Origin: Gammaproteobacteria bacterium UBA4475
Lineage (GTDB): Bacteria > Pseudomonadota > Gammaproteobacteria > Pseudomonadales > Azotimanducaceae
NCBI GenBank assembly: GCA_002389265.1
Contig: DGOD01000279.1
Coordinates: forward strand, 1-11,645
DNA: 11,645 bases
Direction: 5' to 3'
Below are positions 6,846 through 11,645 of the stretch, one piece after another; positions within the stretch are counted from its first letter, which is position 1; each line of letters begins with the position of its first letter. Below the pieces are notes generated by a model that made no database searches, was not told the origin of the DNA, and saw nothing but the letters and a program-made list of their open reading frames with translations. The translations under genes and the position numbers were made by a program.

Positions 6846-6850
6846 GGGAG
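6846..6850 (+). promoter_or_regulatory. Ribosome-binding site deciding the GFA-family gene start
   Basis: GGGAG lies 8 nt before the ATG at 6859. The in-frame TTG at 6841 would place this site inside the coding region and has no purine-rich sequence of its own, so the ATG is preferred. Confidence 0.7.
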
Positions 6851-6858
6851 TACTACCG

Positions 6859-7287
6859 ATGAGCCAAACCCAAGCTGGCAGCTGTTTCTGCGGCACAGTC
6901 ACCATCGAAGTGACTGGCGAGCCGAATATTATGGGATATTGTCATTGTTCTGATTGCGCGAGTTGGGCCGGCGCGCCTGTGAACGCCTTCAGCTTATGGG
7001 CACCCGACGCGGTAAAGATTACTGGCGGTGCCGAAAAATTGGGTTCATATGCCAAAACATCCGCCAGCCATCGCCGCTTCTGCACCGATTGTGGCGGACA
7101 TGTGATGAGCGAGCATCCGGGCATGGGTATGACCGACGTCTATCTCAATGTGATACCGGGCAAGCAGCATCAGGGAACGATGCATATTTATTACGGCGAG
7201 AAAACCTTGTCCATCAAGGATGGACTGCCGAAATACAAAGACTTGCCAGCTGAATTCGGTGGCTCAGGAGAGACACTCGCAGAATAG
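6859..7287 (+). CDS. GFA-family (Mss4-like zinc fold) protein
   Basis: A 142-residue cytoplasmic protein of the glutathione-dependent formaldehyde-activating (GFA) domain family. Its seven cysteines follow the family pattern: C9-F-C11-G, then C28-H-C30-S-D-C33, then C75-T-D-C78-G-G. These bind structural and catalytic zinc in the founding enzyme, which was proposed to join formaldehyde and glutathione into S-hydroxymethylglutathione. Most bacterial members, including ones this short, have no proven reaction, so the family name should not be read as function. The start is set by GGGAG 8 nt upstream. It lies alone between the ATPase relic and a terminator-like hairpin, and no formaldehyde dehydrogenase gene is nearby, which weakens a detoxification role. 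Confidence 0.88.
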   Translation: MSQTQAGSCFCGTVTIEVTGEPNIMGYCHCSDCASWAGAPVNAFSLWAPDAVKITGGAEKLGSYAKTSASHRRFCTDCGGHVMSEHPGMGMTDVYLNVIPGKQHQGTMHIYYGEKTLSIKDGLPKYKDLPAEFGGSGETLAE

Positions 7288-7294
7288 GCAGCGC

Positions 7295-7337
7295 AGGGAT
7301 TGGCAGCCGCTAGGCCAATCCCTAATCCACAATTTTT
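7295..7337 (+). terminator. Candidate intrinsic terminator after the GFA-family gene
   Basis: A perfect 10-bp stem, AGGGATTGGC (7295-7304) with GCCAATCCCT (7314-7323), encloses a 9-nt loop 8 nt after the GFA stop. A T-rich run, AATTTTTATT (7331-7340), follows only after about 8 nt, so termination may be imperfect. It separates the GFA gene from the Sir2 gene, arguing against one operon. Confidence 0.6.
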
Positions 7338-7446
7338 ATTGGTTCAGCGCGCGTTGGTAGACAAAAAGCTCAACAGGCGACCTGCAATTGTCTCGGCAAC
7401 ACCGGGCACGCGGAGGATCGTCAATAATTTGATTACTCTGAAGACT

Positions 7447-7466
7447 GTCGGCATCCTTAGGCCGAC
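7447..7466 (+). repeat. Short inverted repeat in the Sir2 leader
   Basis: GTCGGC (7447-7452) and GCCGAC (7461-7466) form a perfect 6-bp stem with an 8-nt loop, ending 15 nt before the AGGAG of the Sir2 gene. There is no T-run, so it may be a leader hairpin or an operator, or chance. Confidence 0.35.
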
Positions 7467-7496
7467 TCGCCCAAATCGTTTAGGAGCGCGCCCACG

Positions 7497-8366
7497 ATGT
7501 CTGACCGTTTTCCGCCGCCCACTGGTTTAACGCCCTCTACACTAGCGCCTACTGACTCAACCGGAACGAGGGCAAGGGATCCGCAATGGCAGGCGCAGAT
7601 CGATGGGTTATCTGCCCATTTGCAACAAGCGCAACGCATTGTCGTTTTTACCGGTGCCGGCATCAGCACCGAATCGGGGATTCCAGATTTTCGAGGACCA
7701 GCAGGTGTTTGGAAGACAATGACGCCCATCGATTTTGGCGACTTTGTTCGGTCCGAGACTGTGCGTCGAGAATCCTGGCGTCGAAAGTTTAGTGGCCCCG
7801 ACCTGATGGCAACAGCGACGCCCAATACTGGCCACATCGGCGTCGCCAAACTTGCCCAACTCGGCAAACTGCACTGTGTTATTACCCAAAATGTCGACGG
7901 TTTACACCAACGGGCCGGAGTTGACGACGATCAAGTCATCGAGGTTCATGGTAATGCGAACTATGCCACCTGCCTCGACTGTCACCAACGCTATGAACTG
8001 GCGCCGATCAAGCAAGCTTTCACGCAAAACGATCAGTTACCCTACTGCGAAGACTGTGGCGGTATGATTAAGACCGCGACAATTTCATTCGGCCAGGCTA
8101 TGCCTGAACTCGAGATGCAGCGTGCCCACCAGGCAGTACTCAACTGCGATCTATTGCTCGCGATGGGCTCGTCGATGAGTGTCTATCCGGCGGCCAGCTT
8201 GCCACGAGTCGCGAGCCAGCAAGGCGCGCGCTTGATACTCATCAACAATGAAGCCACTGACCTGGATGATCTTTGTGATTTGGTCATCCACCGGCCCATT
8301 GGCGAGTCCCTCTCTGCCGCACTAGCGCAGATGCCTCAGAGCTCAACACCTAACGATTCAGCGTAA
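7497..8366 (+). CDS. Sir2-family NAD-dependent protein deacylase (sirtuin)
   Basis: A 289-residue cytoplasmic sirtuin, which removes acyl groups from lysine with consumption of NAD+. The NAD-binding GAGISTESGIPDFRGP lies at 53-68, TQNVDGLHQRAG at 130-141, and the catalytic histidine is H151 in VHGN. A complete zinc ribbon is present (C159-x2-C162 and C184-x2-C187), followed by GSSMSVYPAASLP, the second nucleotide-binding loop. The first 30 or so residues are Pro/Thr/Ser-rich and lie before the sirtuin core, an unusual extension. The start is supported by AGGAG (7482-7486), 10 nt upstream. The Ala-Tyr and Arg residues that mark desuccinylating CobB-type enzymes were not found in the expected place, so simple deacetylation or another acyl specificity is likelier. 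It converges on the hybrid sensor gene with a 14-nt gap. Confidence 0.93.
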   Translation: MSDRFPPPTGLTPSTLAPTDSTGTRARDPQWQAQIDGLSAHLQQAQRIVVFTGAGISTESGIPDFRGPAGVWKTMTPIDFGDFVRSETVRRESWRRKFSGPDLMATATPNTGHIGVAKLAQLGKLHCVITQNVDGLHQRAGVDDDQVIEVHGNANYATCLDCHQRYELAPIKQAFTQNDQLPYCEDCGGMIKTATISFGQAMPELEMQRAHQAVLNCDLLLAMGSSMSVYPAASLPRVASQQGARLILINNEATDLDDLCDLVIHRPIGESLSAALAQMPQSSTPNDSA

Positions 8367-8380
8367 CTATAGTCTCCATC

Positions 8381-10651
8381 TTATCGCAGGACTGACCGGC
8401 TCTCGAATATACCCGTTACGATTTCAAGTAACGCAGCGGGCTCAAAGGGTTTTCGAATAGTGTGAATTGATGCACCTGAGTTCGAGTCCATCATGGGATG
8501 GTCCAAATGACCCGAGCACAGGATCAGTGGCAGGTCGGCACGCACCTGTCGCATAGCCTGAATGATGGCATGACCGGAAAGGTTAGGCATATATTGATCG
8601 GTGATAATCAAGTCAGTGGCATCGGGCTGTCTGCGCAGTCGATCAAGGGCTATAACAGGGTCATTATAGATCGTCACCTCGTAGCCCGCCTGACTCAAGA
8701 TGATACTGAGAAACCCGGTCACTGCTGGCTGATCGTCTATGACCGTAATTCGCCGTGAGGCCACCAGACGAGGATTTCCATCTTGAGTGACCTGAGTTGC
8801 AAAACACGATTCAATCGGCAAATAGACTGTCAGCCGGGTCGTATCCATCAGACTATCGACAATCAGATGCCCGCGTAAACCATGTGATATCTGACTGAGT
8901 TCGGCAAGGGGGTTGTCACCACCGACTCGGCTAATTGATGCGCCGGGCTTAAATCCATACATTCGGTAGGCTCGATCGAGCGCCAAGCCGGGCTGCTCCA
9001 ATCTGAGTATTAGCCATTGATCAGCGCCTAGCGAATTCCCACAAACGCTACAGTTATCGGTCGCTAAGGCCGTTCCAAGCTCGCACGTCAGCAAACCTGG
9101 TAGCGCGCCCTGACCCGCTAACCGAGAAAACATTAACATTTGGCGCAGGGGTGCCTGCACATGGGCCGCCTGATCTGACGACATTTTTATGCTGTCGATT
9201 TGTACTGCGGTGCCAAGTTCCACATTTAGATCATCCAATAGGCTCAGCGACCTGTGCGTATCACTGTCGGTCGCAGTCTCTGTAGAGAGCAAATCCCTTA
9301 TGCCCAGTGCCGCTTCGTCAATCGTCTCAATGAGCGCTAAAGCTGGTACAGGCAATTTGTCCACTCGCCGCAACAAATAGGCGTAGCCGAGAATGATAGC
9401 GTTGAAATTCAGCAGCGCATGCGCGACGGAAGAATGGCCGATAATTTCAGTAGCCCCAGCCCGAGTATGTGAATCACTTGCTGGCAGCAGGTGCGATCCA
9501 CTCCTGCCAACTTTGGGTGCGACGATATGTAGCCCATAAACTCGAATGACTTCCCCCGAGTCGGCCCTAACCATCGCCGTCGCAGTTGAAGTCACCACAT
9601 GCTCAACGCCGTTAGGGCCAGCCAGACGATGTTCTATCGAGAATGTATCGAGCTCGCCGCTAATGTAGGCCGTTAGCGCTGCGACCACACGATCCTGATC
9701 TAGGGGCGCAATAATCTCGCGCCAAAAGCCAAGCGGCTGCTCTGTGGCCAGAGAATCGTAACCAATGTAGGATCGCCAACGATCAGACAACACTAACGTT
9801 TGCTGCGGCAGATCAATAGTCCAGTGTCCCCATGTCGTATCAACCAGTAAATCCAGCCACGACGTTAGTGGTGGCTCTCCTGAACCCATACTGCACAACA
9901 CCAAAATGTTTTTCACAGGCTCCTCCGCACGCACAAAGTGCCATTCACATTCACGCACTTCCGCGGTTTTCAGCAAGCCTGCAAAGCTCAACGAGGCCCG
10001 ATTATTCGCCGCCAGCCGACGCTCGATCAATGCCACCACTCGGGTCCGATCATTGACCGGAAACAGGGCGCTGAGTTTAGGCCTGGCAGCACTCGCATCC
10101 CCCAGAGAAAAATACCGAATAGCCATGGGGCTGGCTGAGCTGATGGTCAAACTGTCATCAAGGATAAATGCAGGGAACAGCGGCTGCTGGATAAAATGTG
10201 CAAACTCTGCCTGCTGCCGAGTCACGAATTGCGGCTGACCGTCATCTGTCAAATACAAGTCAAATCGACCTCGAGTCTGGCGCTGAAAAAACTTAACTTG
10301 CCGGTACAACCGATCACCATAACGACTGACCAGACGGAGACTGGGCTCAATGGCAGCCTCAAATCCCTGCGGGCTTTGCAGAAGTGCTTCTAGTACATTG
10401 AATTCCGCCTGTTCGTAGTGCGGATATTCATTGAACAAGGCGATGCACTCAGCACTGCTGCTATAACCCAGCAAGCGAGCGAAGGCCTGATTACACTGAA
10501 TCAGTCTTTGCGTAGGGTCGAGACAAAACAGAGGCAGCGGATTCGCCTCGTAGAGCTTTCGAAACGTCTGCTGACGTCGCCAGGTCGGAATCAAGATCGC
10601 AGTCGCGATCAGGAACAACGCCGATGTCATAACCAGCCATAGATTGTCCAT
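8381..10651 (-). CDS. Membrane-anchored PAS/histidine-kinase-like/receiver hybrid, probably kinase-dead
   Basis: A 756-residue protein. One N-terminal membrane helix (about 4-23) is followed by a PAS domain (about 30-135; FCLDPTQRLIQCNQAFARLLGY), a more divergent PAS-like region (about 148-255) and a PAS_3-type domain (about 268-378). A HisKA-like helix follows: SVAHALLNFNAIILGYAYLL aligns with the AHDFNNLL-ILGYAELL box of NtrB-type kinases, so H411 is kept, but the next acidic residue is A412. The ATPase-like part is degenerate: the N-box is LMFSRLAGQGA (506-516) without its Asn, the DxGxG box reads EQPGLAL (552-558), and no GxGxG lid is seen near 577-586. The C-terminal receiver (about 634-750) looks complete: D639-D640, phospho-acceptor D685, S713 and K734. 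It has no output domain. It may act as a phospho-receiver or adaptor for another kinase. No ribosome-binding site precedes the ATG, so the exact start is uncertain. It is divergent from a DAACS symporter. Confidence 0.88.
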   Translation of the reverse strand: MDNLWLVMTSALFLIATAILIPTWRRQQTFRKLYEANPLPLFCLDPTQRLIQCNQAFARLLGYSSSAECIALFNEYPHYEQAEFNVLEALLQSPQGFEAAIEPSLRLVSRYGDRLYRQVKFFQRQTRGRFDLYLTDDGQPQFVTRQQAEFAHFIQQPLFPAFILDDSLTISSASPMAIRYFSLGDASAARPKLSALFPVNDRTRVVALIERRLAANNRASLSFAGLLKTAEVRECEWHFVRAEEPVKNILVLCSMGSGEPPLTSWLDLLVDTTWGHWTIDLPQQTLVLSDRWRSYIGYDSLATEQPLGFWREIIAPLDQDRVVAALTAYISGELDTFSIEHRLAGPNGVEHVVTSTATAMVRADSGEVIRVYGLHIVAPKVGRSGSHLLPASDSHTRAGATEIIGHSSVAHALLNFNAIILGYAYLLRRVDKLPVPALALIETIDEAALGIRDLLSTETATDSDTHRSLSLLDDLNVELGTAVQIDSIKMSSDQAAHVQAPLRQMLMFSRLAGQGALPGLLTCELGTALATDNCSVCGNSLGADQWLILRLEQPGLALDRAYRMYGFKPGASISRVGGDNPLAELSQISHGLRGHLIVDSLMDTTRLTVYLPIESCFATQVTQDGNPRLVASRRITVIDDQPAVTGFLSIILSQAGYEVTIYNDPVIALDRLRRQPDATDLIITDQYMPNLSGHAIIQAMRQVRADLPLILCSGHLDHPMMDSNSGASIHTIRKPFEPAALLEIVTGIFESRSVLR

Positions 10652-10790
10652 GGGGGCATTAAAACGCTGCTATTCATAAAAAGCTATGGAATCCACCCAT
10701 GATCAGATCAAGGGTCGAGGGGCAGATAGAGCATTACCCTATTAAAACGCAGTTTGTTATGATCACGACTCACCTTAAGAAGACACTGCT
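10652..10790. promoter_or_regulatory. Divergent intergenic region between hybrid sensor and symporter
   Basis: These 139 bp must hold both promoters. On the + strand TATGAT (10758-10763) is a good -10 match about 27 nt before the symporter GTG, with a weak TTACCC at 10734-10739 as possible -35. A perfect inverted repeat TGATC-A-GATCA lies at 10700-10710 and could be an operator, though it is short. No sigma-54 GG-N10-GC element was identified. Confidence 0.4.
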
Positions 10791-11645
10791 GTGATCGTTA
10801 GAAATTTAACCTTTCAAGTTTTTATTGCCGCGCTGCTTGGCATCGGCACCGCTTGGCTATTCGCCGACGATAGTTGGCGTCAAGCGATGGCTCCACCCGC
10901 GGTCTATGAGCTGATCTTGTTAATTAAAAAGGTTTTCCTAGCGGCCCTGCGCATGCTGATTGCACCCATGATTTTCTTTTCACTGATCGGCGGTATTATC
11001 GGTATCGGTAATGTCCTCCGCTTAAAGGCCTTGGGTGGGATCACTGTTAGCTACTATCTACTCACGACCCTAATCGCCATCAGCTTGGGTTTAGTGGCGG
11101 TATTTTTCATCCACCCCTGGACGAACTACCCTCCGGCAGTTGAGATGGGCAGTGCCGTCAGTTCCATCAGAACCATCGATCCAGGTAGCGAGTCTATCTT
11201 CCTGGTGCTCCAGCAAATTCTCACTCAGGCCTTCGTCAACCCGTTTTCAGCGCTGGTGAACATGAACATTCTCGGCATTGTTGCCAACGCATTATTGATC
11301 GGCATCGCCATGGTGCTGGTGGTTCCACAGAGCAGCAAACTTTATGAGATTATCGAGCACATTAACCGCATCATCTTCAAAATTTTAGGCTGGATTATTC
11401 GCCTGCTACCCTTCGGCATCTTTGCCATCATGTTCGACTTTACGGTTAAACTGAACGCTGGAGACGGGCATACGGCTAACTTTCTCAGCCAGCTATTTGG
11501 CTTTGCGGGCCTCGTGGTCATGCTGACATTAGTGCATGGGCTAATTGTCCTGCCCACTATCGGCCTGGTGTTTGCTCGCCGATCTCCCTTAAAAACCCTG
11601 CGCCAAATCAGCCGACCCTTGCTCGTGGCCTTCAGTACTTCCTCG
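10791..11645 (+). CDS. DAACS-family dicarboxylate/amino acid:cation symporter, N-terminal part
   Basis: The first 285 codons of a GltP/DctA-type symporter run off the window end. This inner-membrane family imports glutamate, aspartate or C4-dicarboxylates with Na+ or H+ as homotrimers. After helix 1, AALRMLIAPMIFFSLIGGI matches the conserved helix 2 segment (LKMLIxPLVFxSLxxGI), NMNILGIVANALLIGIA matches the helix 4-5 region, and the last residues, LLVAFSTSS, open the serine-rich re-entrant hairpin 1 that forms the substrate site; the window cuts that motif. The GTG at 10791 is chosen because a TAA lies in frame at 10776-10778 and no in-frame ATG occurs until well inside helix 1-2. The ribosome-binding site is weak (AAGAAG at about 10777-10782). 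The substrate-determining C-terminal residues are missing, so glutamate versus succinate cannot be told apart. Confidence 0.9.
   Translation, partial: MIVRNLTFQVFIAALLGIGTAWLFADDSWRQAMAPPAVYELILLIKKVFLAALRMLIAPMIFFSLIGGIIGIGNVLRLKALGGITVSYYLLTTLIAISLGLVAVFFIHPWTNYPPAVEMGSAVSSIRTIDPGSESIFLVLQQILTQAFVNPFSALVNMNILGIVANALLIGIAMVLVVPQSSKLYEIIEHINRIIFKILGWIIRLLPFGIFAIMFDFTVKLNAGDGHTANFLSQLFGFAGLVVMLTLVHGLIVLPTIGLVFARRSPLKTLRQISRPLLVAFSTSS

Noticed and set aside
7344..7454. A 36-codon minus-strand frame (MPTVFRVIKLLTIL start) in the gap before the Sir2 gene
   Set aside because: It has hydrophobic character but no recognised family, and AAGG directly abuts the ATG, too close for initiation. The evidence is insufficient to call a small protein.

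Overview
The window looks like chromosomal DNA from a free-living, probably aquatic gammaproteobacterium. This rests on protein family types only: a CNT nucleoside transporter, a POT peptide transporter, a DAACS carboxylate/amino-acid symporter, a GFA-family enzyme and a hybrid sensor protein, with moderately GC-rich, evenly used codons. I see no rRNA, tRNA, CRISPR array, IS element, integrase or phage gene, and I cannot name a genus.

Layout, left to right. (1) The last 42 codons of a threonine-aldolase-like gene (+) run into a convergent CNT nucleoside transporter (-). (2) Divergent from the transporter is a PfkB-family nucleoside/sugar kinase (+), giving a likely uptake-and-phosphorylate pair for nucleoside salvage. 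(3) A hexapeptide-repeat acyltransferase (-) converges on the kinase, sharing a 4-bp CTAG stop overlap. (4) A chloramphenicol-phosphotransferase-like kinase and a POT peptide/drug transporter (+) overlap by ATGA and are probably translationally coupled, a second kinase-plus-transporter pairing. (5) A SAM-dependent methyltransferase (-) converges on the transporter, again through a shared CTAG. (6) About 700 bp without an intact gene (6147-6858) hold a decayed relic: the start of an F1-ATPase beta subunit gene joined to the end of an F1-ATPase gamma subunit gene. (7) A GFA-family zinc-fold protein with a terminator-like hairpin, then a Sir2 NAD-dependent deacylase (+). (8) A 756-residue PAS/histidine-kinase-like/receiver protein (-) whose ATP-binding motifs appear lost. 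(9) Divergent from it, the first 285 codons of a DAACS symporter (+), cut off by the window end inside its serine-rich motif.

Most genes form short single- or two-gene units in alternating orientation, so few large operons are implied. Uptake plus intracellular modification of small metabolites is the common theme. The two most notable items are the beta-to-gamma ATPase scar, whose order fits internal deletion of a laterally mobile N-ATPase operon and not the housekeeping atp operon, and the apparently kinase-dead hybrid sensor with an intact receiver domain.
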